DNA of 64,000 nucleotides from Citrobacter freundii (GTDB lineage: Bacteria; Pseudomonadota; Gammaproteobacteria; Enterobacterales; Enterobacteriaceae), in the NCBI RefSeq assembly GCF_029717145.1, contig NZ_CP099222.1, forward strand, positions 62,001-126,000. The letters run 5' to 3'. The position numbers and the translations under genes are program-made. Shown in pieces: positions 21,558 to 34,149 of the stretch (the first letter of the stretch is position 1; every line of letters begins with the position of its first letter). Under the pieces are notes generated by a model, which was given only the letters and a program-made list of their open reading frames with translations, did not search any database and was not told where the DNA came from.

Positions 21558-22154
21558 TTACTGCAATTGTGCGACTATCAGCGGCCAGCGGATGTCAAAA
21601 TCGTCCGTTGGACGGTATTTAAATTCGCTGCGCACAAAACGAGACAGCATACCTTCACAGAAAGCCAGTAACTGGCTGGCCAGCAGCGTTTCATCCATGG
21701 CGTAACCTTCACCTTCACGCATCCGTTTTTCTCGCAGAACCTGGCGCAGCTGGGCCTCGATGCGTTCAAACAACTGATTAATGCGGCCCTGCAGACGATC
21801 TTGCTCAAACATCAGTGCGTGACCGGTCAGAATACGCGTCAGGCCGGGATTACGTTCCCCGAACCCTAAAATCAGCAACACGATCAGACGCAGGCGTGCG
21901 CCGGTGTCTTTTTCATCTTTCAAAATCAGGTTGATACGGGTAATCAGACTATCTTCGATAAACTCAATTAGGCTATCGAACATGCGGGTCTTGCTGGGAA
22001 AATGGCGATACAATGCCGCTTCGGAAACGCCAACAGAGGCTGCCAGTTTTGCTGTCGTAATGCGTTGGCTTCCATCGCTGGATTCCAGCATCAGCGCCAG
22101 AGACTGAAGTATTTCTTCGCGACGATTCCTTTTCGCAGTTTGCTTTTCTACCAT
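21558..22154 (-). CDS. slmA: Nucleoid occlusion factor SlmA
   Basis: A 198-residue TetR-family DNA-binding protein starting [20 protein letters not shown], nearly identical to E. coli SlmA. The helix-turn-helix is in [24 protein letters not shown]. SlmA binds specific chromosomal sites and antagonises FtsZ ring formation over the nucleoid. Codons upstream of 22154 are not conserved with E. coli. It is downstream of dut on the same strand. Confidence 0.97.
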   Translation of the reverse strand: MVEKQTAKRNRREEILQSLALMLESSDGSQRITTAKLAASVGVSEAALYRHFPSKTRMFDSLIEFIEDSLITRINLILKDEKDTGARLRLIVLLILGFGERNPGLTRILTGHALMFEQDRLQGRINQLFERIEAQLRQVLREKRMREGEGYAMDETLLASQLLAFCEGMLSRFVRSEFKYRPTDDFDIRWPLIVAQLQ

Positions 22155-22270
22155 GTTACAAAATACCCCTGAAAATAAGCACTTGCCAGGCAGGCATCCA
22201 CACAGCGACCGCAAACAACTGTTTGCGGTATGTTATTGCGTTATTACGCTGTGGGATACTTCTCTACGGG

Positions 22271-22729
22271 TTACTTGCGCCCGGAATGGCCGAAGCCGCC
22301 TTCGCCACGATCGGTGGCTTCAAATTCTTCCACCAGATTAAATTCAGCCTGCACGACCGGCACAAAGACCATCTGTGCAATACGCTCACCCGGCTCGATA
22401 GTGAAGCTGTCCTGGCCACGGTTCCAGACAGATACCATCAGTTGGCCCTGATAATCGGAGTCAATCAAGCCGACCAGGTTGCCGAGGACGATACCGTGCT
22501 TATGGCCCAACCCGGAGCGTGGAAGCATTACCGCCGCCAGCGAAGGGTCGGCGATATGAATGGCTAACCCGGTTGGCACCAGCGTCGTCGCGCCCGGAGC
22601 CAGTTCTACGGCGTCATCAAGACATGCGCGCAGGTCAAGTCCGGCAGAGCCAGAGGTGGCGTACGTCGGGAGCGGAAATTGTTGCCCTACGCGTGGGTCC
22701 AGAATCTTAACGTCGATTTTTTTCATCAT
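22271..22729 (-). CDS. dut: dUTP diphosphatase Dut
   Basis: A 151-152 residue trimeric dUTPase that hydrolyses dUTP to dUMP and pyrophosphate. All five family motifs are visible, including [29 protein letters not shown] and the C-terminal P-loop-like GEGGFGHSG. Two adjacent ATGs (22729 and 22726) are possible starts. Its start lies inside the end of coaBC, a 23-bp overlap that implies translational coupling. Confidence 0.97.
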   Translation of the reverse strand: MMKKIDVKILDPRVGQQFPLPTYATSGSAGLDLRACLDDAVELAPGATTLVPTGLAIHIADPSLAAVMLPRSGLGHKHGIVLGNLVGLIDSDYQGQLMVSVWNRGQDSFTIEPGERIAQMVFVPVVQAEFNLVEEFEATDRGEGGFGHSGRK

Positions 22730-23930
22730 AACGGGTCACGATCTCGTCGAGTAATAATTGGCCCAGGAGTTCTTTACGCTCAAGCGGTAAGACTTTATCT
22801 CCATCCTGCCAGAAAAGGTGTAATGCGTTGCTGTCGCTGTTAAATCCTTGAGTAGATAGTGAAACATCGTTTGCACAAATCACATCAAGGTTTTTGCGGA
22901 TACGTTTTTGCCGGGCATATTCTTCCACATTATTTGTTTCGGCGGCAAACCCAACGACAAAAGGACGATTAGCATTGAGTGCGGCAACCCCGGCGATAAT
23001 ATCCGGGTTTTTGACCATTTTTACTGTGAATTCATCACCCTGCGTCGCCTGCTTTTTGATTTTTTCATGGGCTACGGTTTCTGCGCGATAATCAGCGACG
23101 GCGGCACAGCCAATAAAAATATGCTGTTGCTGTACGACTGATTGCACGGCAGCTTCCATTTCGAGCGCCGTAACGACATCAATACGCTGCACCAAAGGCG
23201 GCGTGGCTAATGACACGGGACCTGACACCAGCGTGACATTAGCGCCGCGCTTTGCTGCCGCAGCGGCGATGGCGAAACCCATCTTTCCGGAACTGTGGTT
23301 AGAAATGTAGCGCACCGGATCAAGCGGCTCGCGTGTTGGGCCAGCCGTAATCATGATGTTGAGATGTTGCAGGGAATTGACAGGTGAAAAATGTTCCGCC
23401 GCCATATCCACAATGGTTAACGGATCCAGCATACGGCCAGGGCCAACATCGCCACAGGCCTGGCTGCCGCTGTCGGGTCCCCAAATGAGCAAGCCACGTG
23501 ACGCGAGAACGCCGAGATTGTGCTGTGTTGCGGCGGCGCGGTACATCTGCTGGTTCATGGCCGGTAAGACGGCAACAGGCGCAGGCGTTGCCAGGCAGAT
23601 CGTTGACACCAGATCGTTGGCCATGCCAGCGGCAACGCGCGCAATCAAATCAGCCGTGGCGGGGGCCAGGATAACTAAATCGGCCCATTTCCCGAGTTCA
23701 ATATGACCCATCGCAGCTTCTGCTGCGGGGTCAAGCAAGCTGTCGGAAACGGGGTAGCCCGAAACCGCCTGTAAGCTCAGGGGCGTAATAAACGCTTTTG
23801 CCGCCTCGGTCATTGCCACGCGGACGTCTGCGCCACGTTCCCGTAAACGGCGTACCAGCTCGGGGGTTTTGTATGCAGCAATACCGCCACTGACACCAAT
23901 TACGATTTTTTTACCGGCCAGGCTCATCAT
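22707..23930 (-). CDS. coaBC: Bifunctional phosphopantothenoylcysteine decarboxylase/phosphopantothenate-cysteine ligase CoaBC
   Basis: A 407-residue bifunctional coenzyme A biosynthesis enzyme (Dfp). The N-terminal flavoprotein half (CoaC) has [19 protein letters not shown] and the active-site segment [16 protein letters not shown]; the CTP-dependent CoaB half starts near residue 190 with [21 protein letters not shown]. Two adjacent ATGs begin the frame (MMSLAGKK). It overlaps dut at its 3' end and is divergent from radC. Confidence 0.97.
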   Translation of the reverse strand: MMSLAGKKIVIGVSGGIAAYKTPELVRRLRERGADVRVAMTEAAKAFITPLSLQAVSGYPVSDSLLDPAAEAAMGHIELGKWADLVILAPATADLIARVAAGMANDLVSTICLATPAPVAVLPAMNQQMYRAAATQHNLGVLASRGLLIWGPDSGSQACGDVGPGRMLDPLTIVDMAAEHFSPVNSLQHLNIMITAGPTREPLDPVRYISNHSSGKMGFAIAAAAAKRGANVTLVSGPVSLATPPLVQRIDVVTALEMEAAVQSVVQQQHIFIGCAAVADYRAETVAHEKIKKQATQGDEFTVKMVKNPDIIAGVAALNANRPFVVGFAAETNNVEEYARQKRIRKNLDVICANDVSLSTQGFNSDSNALHLFWQDGDKVLPLERKELLGQLLLDEIVTRYDEKNRR

Positions 23931-24096
23931 GATCTTTCCTGTTGGATTTCACCAGAAGGCGGATATTTTATCACAATCCTCAATGCGACGTGCTTTTGCC
24001 GGGAAGCACTTTGCGAGGCGTCACGAAGAAGTGAAAACAGGACGTCGCTTCATGGCGGGTGTTATGTAACCATTCGCGGGCTAAGGGAGGAGAAGC

Positions 24097-24762
24097 ATGG
24101 AAGAGATGGAATGTTCGATGCCCCGGGAAAAAATGATGGCTCTGGGGGTTGATTCGCTGACGGATGTTGAGCTATTGGCTCTTTTTTTACGTACCGGTTC
24201 GCGAGGGAAAGATGTCCTGACGCTGGCAAAAGAGATACTGCAAAATTTTGGTTCTCTGTATGGTCTGTTATCGGCTGATTACATGGATTTCAGCCAGGTT
24301 CAGGGTATTGGCGTGGCGAAGTATGCCCAGCTAAAAGGTATTGCCGAATTGGCAAAGCGTTACTACAACGTGCGCGTGATGGAAGAACGTTCGCTACTGA
24401 GTCCCGAAATGGCGCGTGAGTTCCTGCAAAGCCAGTTCTCGCAAGAGGAACGAGAGATCTTTCTGGTGATCTTTCTTGATGCTCAGCATCGCGTGATTAA
24501 ACACAGCACACTTTTTTCTGGCACGCTCAGCCATGTCGAGGTACATCCGCGAGAAATTGTCCGTGAGGCGATAAAAATGAATGCGTCGGCGCTGATCCTT
24601 GCGCATAATCACCCTTCGGGGTGTGCAGAGCCGAGTAAAGCAGATAAACTTATCACCGAGCGTGTTGTGAAATGCTGTCAGTTCATGGATGTCCGGGTGC
24701 TTGATCATCTAGTAATTGGGCGCGGAGAGTACGTTTCTTTTGCGGAACGCGGTTGGATTTAA
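24097..24762 (+). CDS. radC: RadC/JAMM-family protein YicR
   Basis: A 221-residue RadC family protein with an N-terminal helix-hairpin-helix part ([19 protein letters not shown]) and a C-terminal JAB1/MPN-like domain with the metal-binding HNHPSG motif ([16 protein letters not shown]). The old radC repair phenotype in E. coli was later traced to recG, so function is unknown. A strong GGGAGGAG ribosome binding site precedes ATG 24097. It is divergent from coaBC and 275 bp upstream of rpmB. Confidence 0.94.
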   Translation: MEEMECSMPREKMMALGVDSLTDVELLALFLRTGSRGKDVLTLAKEILQNFGSLYGLLSADYMDFSQVQGIGVAKYAQLKGIAELAKRYYNVRVMEERSLLSPEMAREFLQSQFSQEEREIFLVIFLDAQHRVIKHSTLFSGTLSHVEVHPREIVREAIKMNASALILAHNHPSGCAEPSKADKLITERVVKCCQFMDVRVLDHLVIGRGEYVSFAERGWI

Positions 24763-24804
24763 CGCACTTTACGCGATCCATCGGGATCTTTGTCTGTTCG
24801 GGAC

Positions 24805-24833
24805 TTGAGCACATCGCTGACTCAGCGTATACT
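24805..24833 (+). promoter_or_regulatory. Sigma-70 promoter of rpmB-rpmG
   Basis: TTGAGC (24805-24810), a 17-bp spacer, and TATACT (24828-24833) form a near-consensus promoter after the radC stop. Transcription would begin near 24840 and leave a leader of almost 200 nt before rpmB. Confidence 0.75.
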
Positions 24834-25016
24834 ACGCCACCTTTGAGAATCTCGGGTTTGGCATTTGGGCCTGGCAATCGAGAGTTCGCAAATATACGAA
24901 ATCATTCATTCGGTATCCAACGTTGATGCAGTATGAAAGATTTAGTGTATTGAACTGCGATAACCGGGCTGAGAAGCCTGACGAGGCGCCAATACCCCAT
25001 ACGAAGCTCGAGCTAA

Positions 25017-25274
<258 letters not shown>

Positions 25275-25291
25275 GTACTAAGAGGAAATAA

Positions 25292-25462
<171 letters not shown>

Positions 25463-25481
25463 TTTTCACTTTGATGTAAAG

Positions 25482-25510
25482 AAAAACCCTGCCTCGGCGG
25501 GGTTTTTTGT
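25482..25510 (+). terminator. Intrinsic terminator of rpmB-rpmG
   Basis: AAAAACCCTGCC (25482-25493) pairs through GGCGGGGTTTTT (ending near 25507) around a two-base loop and runs into a T-rich tract. It separates rpmG from mutM, although read-through into mutM is common in E. coli. Confidence 0.9.
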
Positions 25511-25560
25511 TTTCTGGCCGTCCCCATATTAATGAGACCTGATACACCGCCGGAGATGCT

Positions 25561-26370
25561 ATGCCTGAATTACCTGAAGTCGAAACCAGTCGCCGTGGTA
25601 TTGAGCCGCATCTCGTTGGGGCAACGATTCTGCACGCCATTGTGCGTAATGGGCGTCTGCGTTGGCCGGTATCAGAAGAAATCTATCGTCTTAGTGATAA
25701 GCCTGTGCTTAGCGTACAACGTCGTGCGAAGTATCTGCTTTTAGAGCTAGCGGATGGCTGGATTATCATTCATCTGGGCATGTCAGGCAGTTTACGTATT
25801 CTTCCTGAAGAACGCCCGGCAGAAAAACACGACCATGTGGATTTGGTGATGAGCAATGGCAAAGTCCTACGCTATACCGATCCCCGGCGGTTTGGGGCGT
25901 GGCTATGGACCAAAGAACTGGCGGGACACAATGTTCTCGCGCATCTTGGCCCGGAGCCGCTGAGCGATGATTTCAACGCCAGTTATCTCCAGCAGAAATG
26001 CGCGAAGAAGAAAACGGCGATTAAACCCTGGCTGATGGACAACAAGTTAGTGGTGGGGGTTGGCAACATCTATGCCAGCGAGTCGCTGTTTGCGGCTGGT
26101 ATCCATCCTGACCGCCTGGCATCGTCGCTGTCGGTATCTGAGTGTGAGCTGTTGGTGCGCGTTATCAAGGCGGTTTTGCTTCGCTCTATCGAGCAAGGGG
26201 GAACGACGCTGAAGGATTTTCTGCAAAGTGACGGCAAGCCGGGCTATTTTGCCCAGGAGTTGCAAGTCTATGGGCGTGAAGGTGAGCCTTGCCGTGCATG
26301 TGGCGCGCCGATCGTTGCGACAAAACATGCACAGCGAACGACATTCTACTGCCGTCGCTGCCAGAAATAG
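25561..26370 (+). CDS. mutM: Formamidopyrimidine-DNA glycosylase MutM (Fpg)
   Basis: A 269-residue bifunctional DNA glycosylase/AP lyase that removes 8-oxoguanine and ring-opened purines. The N-terminal proline nucleophile and catalytic glutamate are in [14 protein letters not shown]; the helix-two-turn-helix region has [14 protein letters not shown]; the C-terminal zinc finger has four cysteines in PCRACGAPI and FYCRRC. It converges on coaD with 14 bp between stops. Confidence 0.98.
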   Translation: MPELPEVETSRRGIEPHLVGATILHAIVRNGRLRWPVSEEIYRLSDKPVLSVQRRAKYLLLELADGWIIIHLGMSGSLRILPEERPAEKHDHVDLVMSNGKVLRYTDPRRFGAWLWTKELAGHNVLAHLGPEPLSDDFNASYLQQKCAKKKTAIKPWLMDNKLVVGVGNIYASESLFAAGIHPDRLASSLSVSECELLVRVIKAVLLRSIEQGGTTLKDFLQSDGKPGYFAQELQVYGREGEPCRACGAPIVATKHAQRTTFYCRRCQK

Positions 26371-26384
26371 CGTAGATAACGCCT

Positions 26385-28150
<1,766 letters not shown>

Positions 28151-28555
28151 GGGCGTTAGCTGGCTAATGGATGTGCTGTGGATTCTATGTATTTACCCGG
28201 TGCTTTGCTATTACTTTTGCCATTCAGGGACCAATTAGACTCTAAACTGGTCAATCTGACTTGTGAGAGACCATTATGTTGCATTCTGGTGTAACTCTTT
28301 GAAATTAAAGTCAGGGGCTAGAGAAGATAACAAATTGGTTCTGAAGTTGGCATCAATCTACGCTAATGAATTGATTGGAAAGACGAAAAGAAAATGTGCT
28401 TTACTTTTATTCGTATCGGATTGCCACTAAAGAAGTGGTACACTAGCGCGCAAAATTTAAGTGCGATATCAGTAATCAGGCAACTGTTTAGCTTGGGGCG
28501 GTAGCGTGCTTTTTTTGCTTAACGGTATCGGATACTCTCAACAAAAGAGCTGCTT
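28151..28555. other. Divergent waaA/waaQ regulatory region (405 bp, no gene)
   Basis: No plausible coding frame was seen. It must carry the promoters for waaA (left) and the waaQ operon (right). The right half ends with the JUMPStart/ops region at about 28470-28508. In E. coli a small RNA (RirA) has been described from this waaQ leader; whether it exists here cannot be told from sequence. Confidence 0.7.
28497..28508 (+). promoter_or_regulatory. ops element (RfaH recruitment) in the waaQ leader
   Basis: An exact GGCGGTAGCGTG, 47 bp before the waaQ start. RNA polymerase pauses at ops and recruits RfaH, which suppresses Rho and intragenic termination through long operons. The following T-run and the preceding CAGG...TTGGGG context fit a JUMPStart sequence. 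Confidence 0.93.
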
Positions 28556-29623
28556 GTGGAAAAGTTATTCAGAAATATCCTAGTCATTAAGATGCGTTTT
28601 CATGGCGATATGCTGTTGACAACCCCCGTTATCAGTACATTAAAACGTAACTATCCCGATGCTAAAATCGATGTGCTCCTTTACGAAGATACAAAGCCGA
28701 TTTTATCTGAGAATCCGGAAATTAATGCGCTATATGGAATCAGTAAGAAAAATGCCACAACAAAAAAGAAAATCGCTAACTTCATTTTATTAATAAAAAA
28801 ATTACGCCAAAACCAATATGATTTAGTGATCAACTTGACCGATCAGTGGCTGGTTGCATTATTGGTCCGTTTTTTGACCGCTGGCACAAAACTTTCCCCT
28901 GATTTCCCGCACCGTCAGAAACCTTTCTGGCAGAAGAGCTTTACACATCTTGTGCCAATTACTGGCAATCATATCGTCGAGCGTAACCTGTCGATTCTGA
29001 ATCCGCTTGGGCTTAACACGATCAATCACGAAATGTCCATGCACTACGCTCCTTCCCATTGGAAAAATATCCATGAACAGCTAAAACAGCTCAACGTGAG
29101 TGAGCGCTATGTGGTTATTCAGCCAACCGCACGTCAGATTTTTAAATGCTGGGATAACGAGAAATTTTGCGAGGTTATTGATGCCTTACAGGAACAGGGT
29201 TATCCGGTTGTGCTGACCTCTGGACCAGGGAAGGAAGACCAAGAATGTATCCATGATATTGCTGAGGGATGCAAATTATCTCCCGTCACCGCGCTTGCGG
29301 GTAAAACGACGTTTCCTGAATTGGCGGCTCTCATTGATCATGCGGCATTGTTTATCGGTGTTGACTCCGCTCCTATGCATATTTCCGCTGCGGTGAAGAC
29401 CCCTATCATTTGTTTGTTTGGCGCGACGGATCATATCGCGTGGCGACCATGGGCGGAAAATGTCACGCTGCTATGGGCTGGCAACTATCAGCCGGTACCG
29501 CCAAGAGATCGGCTGGACCGCAGTTATAAATATCCGTCAGTGATCCCTGCGGCGGATGTTATTAACGCCGCCTGGCGAGTGCTCAATGGCGCAGCACCCG
29601 AAGTCGAGGTAAATGCACAATGA
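28556..29623 (+). CDS. waaQ: LPS heptosyltransferase III WaaQ
   Basis: A 355-residue GT9 heptosyltransferase starting at GTG with MEKLFRNILVIKM; the GT9 aspartate is D18 in FHGDMLLTTPVI and the C-terminal ADP-heptose binding region has GVDSAPMHISAAV. WaaQ adds the branching HepIII to HepII of the inner core at the cytoplasmic face. It is the first gene after the ops element and overlaps waaG by 4 bp. Base composition is lower in GC than the flanking housekeeping genes, usual for LPS core loci. Confidence 0.95.
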   Translation: MEKLFRNILVIKMRFHGDMLLTTPVISTLKRNYPDAKIDVLLYEDTKPILSENPEINALYGISKKNATTKKKIANFILLIKKLRQNQYDLVINLTDQWLVALLVRFLTAGTKLSPDFPHRQKPFWQKSFTHLVPITGNHIVERNLSILNPLGLNTINHEMSMHYAPSHWKNIHEQLKQLNVSERYVVIQPTARQIFKCWDNEKFCEVIDALQEQGYPVVLTSGPGKEDQECIHDIAEGCKLSPVTALAGKTTFPELAALIDHAALFIGVDSAPMHISAAVKTPIICLFGATDHIAWRPWAENVTLLWAGNYQPVPPRDRLDRSYKYPSVIPAADVINAAWRVLNGAAPEVEVNAQ

Positions 29624-30744
29624 TTGTTGCCCTCTGTCTGTACAAATATTTCCCTTATGGTGGGTTACAGCGTGACTTTATGCGTATCGCTAAAACGATT
29701 GCGGCGCGCGGGCATCATGTCCGGGTCTATACACGAGCCTGGCAAGGGGAGCGCCCGACGGAATTTGAGTGCGTTGATGTCCCGGTTACCGCACATTCTA
29801 ACCATGGACGAGATAAACAGTACCAGATGTGGGTTCAGCAGCATTTAACTCAGCACCCGGCAGACCGCGTCCTGGGCTTTAACAAAATGCCGGGGCTGGA
29901 TTATTACTACGCAGCGGATGTGTGTTATGCGTCGAAGGTAGCGAAAGAAAAGGGATTCTTGTATCGCTTAACGGCACGATACAGTCACTACGCAGCCTTC
30001 GAGCAAGCGGTGTTTAAACCAGGAGCGAAGACAAAGCTGCTGATGTTAACGACAAATCAAATTTTCGATTTTAAAAAATATTACCATACGGAAGACGATC
30101 GCTTTCAGCTCCTTCCGCCCGGCATCTATCCCGATAGAAAATACAGTAGCCAGGCCCCCGGTAGCCGTGAACGCTATCGTAAAGCCAATGGCATCACCCC
30201 GGAGCAGTTCTTATTGCTGCAGGTTGGTTCTGATTTTTCACGTAAAGGGGTCGGCCGCTCAATTACTGCTGTTGCCGCACTGCCTGAGGCTATCCGTCGT
30301 CAAACCCAGCTCTTTGTTGTTGGTCAGGATAAACCGCGCGCATTCGCTGCGCAGGCAGAAAGAATGGGTGTGAAAGAGAACGTCCATTTCTTTGCTGGGC
30401 GTGATGATGTTGCTCATCTGATGGCGGCCGCGGACGTGTTATTACATCCGGCGAAGCAGGAAGCTGCGGGAATTGTACTGGTTGAAGCTATCGCGGCGGG
30501 TTTGCCTGTGCTCGTGACGGAGGTCTGCGGATACGCGCCTCACGTAGCGGCGGCAGGATGCGGTGCTGTATTGTGTGAACCTTTTGAGCAACATGCGCTT
30601 GATGGCGATTTGCATAAGGTTCTGACGGATAGTTCTCTTCGTGAAGAGTGGGCGCGAAATGCGCGGCATTATGCGGATACGCAGGATCTTTATAGTTTGC
30701 CAGAACATGTTGCGGATATTATTACAGGTGAATTGCATGGTTGA
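29620..30744 (+). CDS. waaG: LPS core glucosyltransferase I WaaG
   Basis: A 374-residue GT4 transferase, the length of E. coli WaaG, adding the first outer-core glucose from UDP-Glc to HepII. The N-terminus reads [20 protein letters not shown]; the EX7E-type donor site is seen in [24 protein letters not shown]. The protein is peripheral on the inner membrane. It overlaps waaQ by 4 bp and waaP by 8 bp, so the first three genes are tightly coupled. It is the only clear GT4 in this operon. Confidence 0.96.
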   Translation: MIVALCLYKYFPYGGLQRDFMRIAKTIAARGHHVRVYTRAWQGERPTEFECVDVPVTAHSNHGRDKQYQMWVQQHLTQHPADRVLGFNKMPGLDYYYAADVCYASKVAKEKGFLYRLTARYSHYAAFEQAVFKPGAKTKLLMLTTNQIFDFKKYYHTEDDRFQLLPPGIYPDRKYSSQAPGSRERYRKANGITPEQFLLLQVGSDFSRKGVGRSITAVAALPEAIRRQTQLFVVGQDKPRAFAAQAERMGVKENVHFFAGRDDVAHLMAAADVLLHPAKQEAAGIVLVEAIAAGLPVLVTEVCGYAPHVAAAGCGAVLCEPFEQHALDGDLHKVLTDSSLREEWARNARHYADTQDLYSLPEHVADIITGELHG

Positions 30745-31537
30745 GTTAAATGAACCCTTTGCCACATTGTGGAAGGGAAAAGACCCATTCATCGAGGTTA
30801 GAAAGCTTCAGGGTGAGGTCTTCCGGGAACTAGAAACCCGTCGCACACTTCGTTTTAGCGTTGCTGATAAGAGCTATTTTTTGAAGTGGCACCGAGGTAC
30901 CACTTATAAAGAAGTTATTAAAAACCTACTGTCACTGCGCATGCCGGTACTGGGCGCCGACCGTGAGTGGAATGCTATACACCGTTTAGCCTCTTTGGGC
31001 GTTGATACGATGCATGGCGTTGCATTTGGCGAAACAGGTTGGAACCCGGTAAAGAAAACCTCCTTTATCATTACCGAAGATTTAACGCCAACTATTAGCC
31101 TGGAAGATTATTGTGCGAACTGGCGTGTTAAGCCCCCGCTGCCACACGTAAAAAGAATGCTGATTCAACGAGTAGCCAATATGGTTCGTGCGATGCATCT
31201 TGGTGGTGTTAACCATCGTGATTGTTATATTTGTCATTTCTTACTTCATCTTCCATTTGATGATAGAAATGAAGATGAACTGAAAATTTCGGTGATCGAC
31301 CTGCATCGGGCACAAATTAGAAATAAAGTTCCTTTACGCTGGCGTAATAAAGATCTTACCGGGCTTTTTTTCTCATCTTATAATATTGGATTAACAAACC
31401 GTGATTACTACCGATTTTTGAAGATATATTTTAATTGTAGTCTGAAGGACGTTGTTAAGAACGAAAATACGTTCATTGAACAGGTTGAAGGAAAAGCCAA
31501 ACTTATTCGCGAAAGAACAATTCGCAAATCATTGTAG
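30737..31537 (+). CDS. waaP: LPS core heptose(I) kinase WaaP
   Basis: A 266-residue inner-core heptose kinase that phosphorylates HepI, needed for outer-membrane stability. Kinase-fold signatures are visible: the ATP-lysine region [10 protein letters not shown], the catalytic loop [14 protein letters not shown] and the metal-binding VIDLHRAQ. I start at [18 protein letters not shown], matching E. coli, not at the in-frame codon 30641 inside waaG. The C-terminus [10 protein letters not shown] is also conserved. A 121-bp gap follows before the ligase gene. Confidence 0.96.
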   Translation: MVELNEPFATLWKGKDPFIEVRKLQGEVFRELETRRTLRFSVADKSYFLKWHRGTTYKEVIKNLLSLRMPVLGADREWNAIHRLASLGVDTMHGVAFGETGWNPVKKTSFIITEDLTPTISLEDYCANWRVKPPLPHVKRMLIQRVANMVRAMHLGGVNHRDCYICHFLLHLPFDDRNEDELKISVIDLHRAQIRNKVPLRWRNKDLTGLFFSSYNIGLTNRDYYRFLKIYFNCSLKDVVKNENTFIEQVEGKAKLIRERTIRKSL

Positions 31538-31658
31538 CTTTAACTACAAAGAATTATTGTAAGTGAAGTTTGTATTTCATGACATGAAACGACACTATGT
31601 CTCTTCTCGCATATTTAATTTTTAAATATCTTCAATATTTTGTTGTAATAGGGTTTAT

Positions 31659-33044
31659 ATGAATTCAAGCACACAGGCAAAATATCCATCTAAAGGCATT
31701 TCAGCTTATTTTTTGTTATTTTCTTTTTGTGTTTTATGTTTTGTCTGGCCTATCCAGAACTCAATTTTGCCAACCAATAGAAATCTCTTCATATACTTAA
31801 GTGCGGCATTAACGCTATACTTTTGTGTCCGTAAAAAGTATATGTCCATTGAGCTTAGCCGGCTGGCGAAATATGCCATCGCTTTAATTATTATTTTTCT
31901 GGGATTCACATTGGTCAATGGGCTATTCGTTGCAGCTGATGTGGGGAAAATGCTCCGTAGCTGGCAGGGACAATACTTGCGTGCGGGGCTATTATTCTTT
32001 GTTGGACTATTTTTGTATCCAATCTGTAAGTATCATTTTAAAAATATAAAGGCCAATAAGATATTGTCTTTAGTTGTTCTGTGTTTGCTAGGGGTGATAT
32101 TTATTCACCTGCTGCAGAATATCTATTTTTATATCAAGACAGGTACGATACTCTGGGGGGAAACGTGGATCGTGCCATCTCGCACCGAGATGAGCTTCCA
32201 GATAAACATGGTTACGGGAATTTTACTGGCAGAAATTGCCTGTCGACTATTCCTGGGCCGTAAGTATCTCATCTTCAGCAACAAACTGATGGCTGCCTTT
32301 ATTTTGCTGTGCTTCATCTGTTCAGCATTAGCGAAGACCCGCTGGGGCACTATTGGTCTGATTGGCAGTACGATTTCTATCTGCGTATTTATTGCCTTAA
32401 AAGCGATTAGCCGGAAGAACTTGCCGAAGCTTTGCCTGGCCACGCTGGTTGTTGCGATGGTAGTAGGCATTGTAGGCTACACTTCATGGCATCAGGACTC
32501 CCGCTGGAAAAGCCTAAGCATGGATATGGTCGCTGGCTGGGATCTGGGTATGCACAGTCGTTGCTATAACGGTTTTGATGGCCCGTTAATGCAGGACAGC
32601 ACTGGTCGCATAATGAATGATTCGAATAGCTGCCGGGCGTCGTTCTTCCGTCAGGGGACCGAACTGATCGCTGAATATCCGTTTGGTGCGGGTCCGCGAA
32701 AAGATGCATTCTTAGTGCTGCTGCAGGAAAAATATCACGACCCTATTATTCAGCAATCTAACAGCCATTACGGGTTGATTGATGTCACGCTTCAGAACGG
32801 TGTCCTTGGGCTTATCAACTGGCTGGCATTTGTCATGTTGATGATCCTTATTGGCTGGCGTGCATTCTCTCGAGATTTAATTATTCCGGGTCTGTACTTG
32901 TCTCTTTTCACGGTGAGCTTCTTGTTCCGTAGCGGTGTAGATAACATGATGCGCGATCACTACCTTGAGCAAAACCTTGCGTTATCAGGTTTAATGCTAG
33001 GGCTGATCTTTACGAGTAATAAAATATCACGGGCTAAAAAATGA
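31659..33044 (+). CDS. waaL: O-antigen ligase (WaaL-like)
   Basis: A 461-residue membrane protein with about ten to twelve hydrophobic helices and a large hydrophilic loop around residues 275-385, the layout of WaaL/Wzy_C proteins. Key ligase features are present: the conserved arginine in AKTRWGTIGL (R228) and the periplasmic-loop histidine in SNSHYGLID (H370). It should join undecaprenyl-linked O-antigen to the core at the periplasmic face. It lies inside the waaQ operon and overlaps the next gene by 4 bp; in E. coli the ligase follows waaC instead. Length exceeds E. coli WaaL by about 40 residues. Confidence 0.85.
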   Translation: MNSSTQAKYPSKGISAYFLLFSFCVLCFVWPIQNSILPTNRNLFIYLSAALTLYFCVRKKYMSIELSRLAKYAIALIIIFLGFTLVNGLFVAADVGKMLRSWQGQYLRAGLLFFVGLFLYPICKYHFKNIKANKILSLVVLCLLGVIFIHLLQNIYFYIKTGTILWGETWIVPSRTEMSFQINMVTGILLAEIACRLFLGRKYLIFSNKLMAAFILLCFICSALAKTRWGTIGLIGSTISICVFIALKAISRKNLPKLCLATLVVAMVVGIVGYTSWHQDSRWKSLSMDMVAGWDLGMHSRCYNGFDGPLMQDSTGRIMNDSNSCRASFFRQGTELIAEYPFGAGPRKDAFLVLLQEKYHDPIIQQSNSHYGLIDVTLQNGVLGLINWLAFVMLMILIGWRAFSRDLIIPGLYLSLFTVSFLFRSGVDNMMRDHYLEQNLALSGLMLGLIFTSNKISRAKK

Positions 33045-34078
33045 AAGTTTTAATTATCCGTAGAGACAATATTGGCGACTTGATACTGACAACGCCGCTG
33101 ATCTCGACTATTGCAAAAGACATGAATTGTAAAGTTGATTTGTTAGTTAACACCTATAATCAATCGATTATCGAGAATAATCCTCATGTTGGTAAAGTTT
33201 TCTTATACAGCAAGCTGCACCACCGTTCTAAAGGTACATCTAGCCTTAAGGTGTTGTTTCAGCGCCTGAAGACGATTATTGATCTGCGCCGTGCTAAATA
33301 TGATGTTGCGATTATTGCCAAAGAGCATTGGGATAAGCGTCCTTTACAATGGGCAAAATTAGCGGGCGCCAAAAGAATTATTGCTATTGGTAATGACTGT
33401 CCTGACATTATCACCGATGCTATTCCTGAAACTCAGGAGCAGATTCATCTGGTCAATTTACTGGATAGGTTAACGGGACCGCTAGGCTGTACTTCTAAAC
33501 CCGGCCCGCTGGAGCTGTATGTCACACCACAAGAACTGGCTGACATAAAAGCAAAGATAGAATTTCCCCAGGATAATTTGCCTGTTTATGGGTTGCAGAT
33601 AAGCTCCCGCAGAGAAGAACAGCAATGGCAGAAAGAAAAGTTTGTTGAGCTTGCGCATAAACTTGCGGGCATACAGGCGTGCCATATCCTGTTATTCTGG
33701 TCTCCAGGGAAATCAGATAATAAATTACATCCTGGTGATGACGATAAGGCTGATTTTATCAGCGCGCAGTGTGCCGATCTGCCGATTATTCCAGTAAGAA
33801 CGAACAGCGTTCGTGAGCTGATGGCCGGTATGTCATTATGCGATCAGATTGTGACCAGTGACGGCGGTGCCTTGCATATTGCTGCTGGGGTGCACAAACC
33901 AGTGGTGGCGCTGTTCGGCAACAAGGCTGCATGGCTATGGACTCCATGGGGTGTGCCGTACGAAATGCTGCAAGGAAAAGATTATGATGCTCGCAATATT
34001 AGCGTCGATGATGTATTCACGCGGTTTATAAGCCTGCAGGAGCAGGTGCGTAAAAATACGTCAATGGATGAAGCATAA
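33041..34078 (+). CDS. GT9 heptosyltransferase-like protein (first of two)
   Basis: A 345-residue GT9 family glycosyltransferase. The N-terminal motif is MKVLIIRRDNIGDLILTTPL, with the GT9 aspartate at D13, and the C-terminal donor-binding region is TSDGGALHIAAGVHKPVVALFG. GT9 enzymes in LPS loci usually transfer heptose from ADP-heptose. It starts inside the end of the ligase gene. It is distinct from waaQ, waaC and waaF in this window, so it probably adds an outer-core sugar; WaaU of E. coli K-12 (HepIV transferase) is a possible functional analogue, but this is not proved. Confidence 0.8.
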   Translation: MKVLIIRRDNIGDLILTTPLISTIAKDMNCKVDLLVNTYNQSIIENNPHVGKVFLYSKLHHRSKGTSSLKVLFQRLKTIIDLRRAKYDVAIIAKEHWDKRPLQWAKLAGAKRIIAIGNDCPDIITDAIPETQEQIHLVNLLDRLTGPLGCTSKPGPLELYVTPQELADIKAKIEFPQDNLPVYGLQISSRREEQQWQKEKFVELAHKLAGIQACHILLFWSPGKSDNKLHPGDDDKADFISAQCADLPIIPVRTNSVRELMAGMSLCDQIVTSDGGALHIAAGVHKPVVALFGNKAAWLWTPWGVPYEMLQGKDYDARNISVDDVFTRFISLQEQVRKNTSMDEA

Positions 34079-34079
34079 G

Positions 34080-34101
34080 CTTACTTATTGCTATAGGTAA
34101 G
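34080..34101. other. Small hairpin between the two GT9 genes
   Basis: CTTACTTAT (34080-34088) pairs with ATAGGTAAG (34093-34101), nine pairs with one G-T, around loop TGCT, 2 bp past the first GT9 stop. There is no T-run, so it more likely affects mRNA processing or partial termination than ending transcription. Confidence 0.4.
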
Positions 34102-34149
34102 TTGATATATTGATCTCTATCTGGCGATAGATTAAATAGGTTTTATTTA

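Noticed and set aside
24960-25010. TPP-riboswitch-like CTGAGA wording in the rpmB leader
   Set aside because: Only the CTGAGA fragment is present; the paired thi-box halves and their spacing are missing.
30641-30736. Upstream in-frame extension of waaP
   Set aside because: It lies inside waaG coding sequence in another frame; the start [12 protein letters not shown] matches the family.
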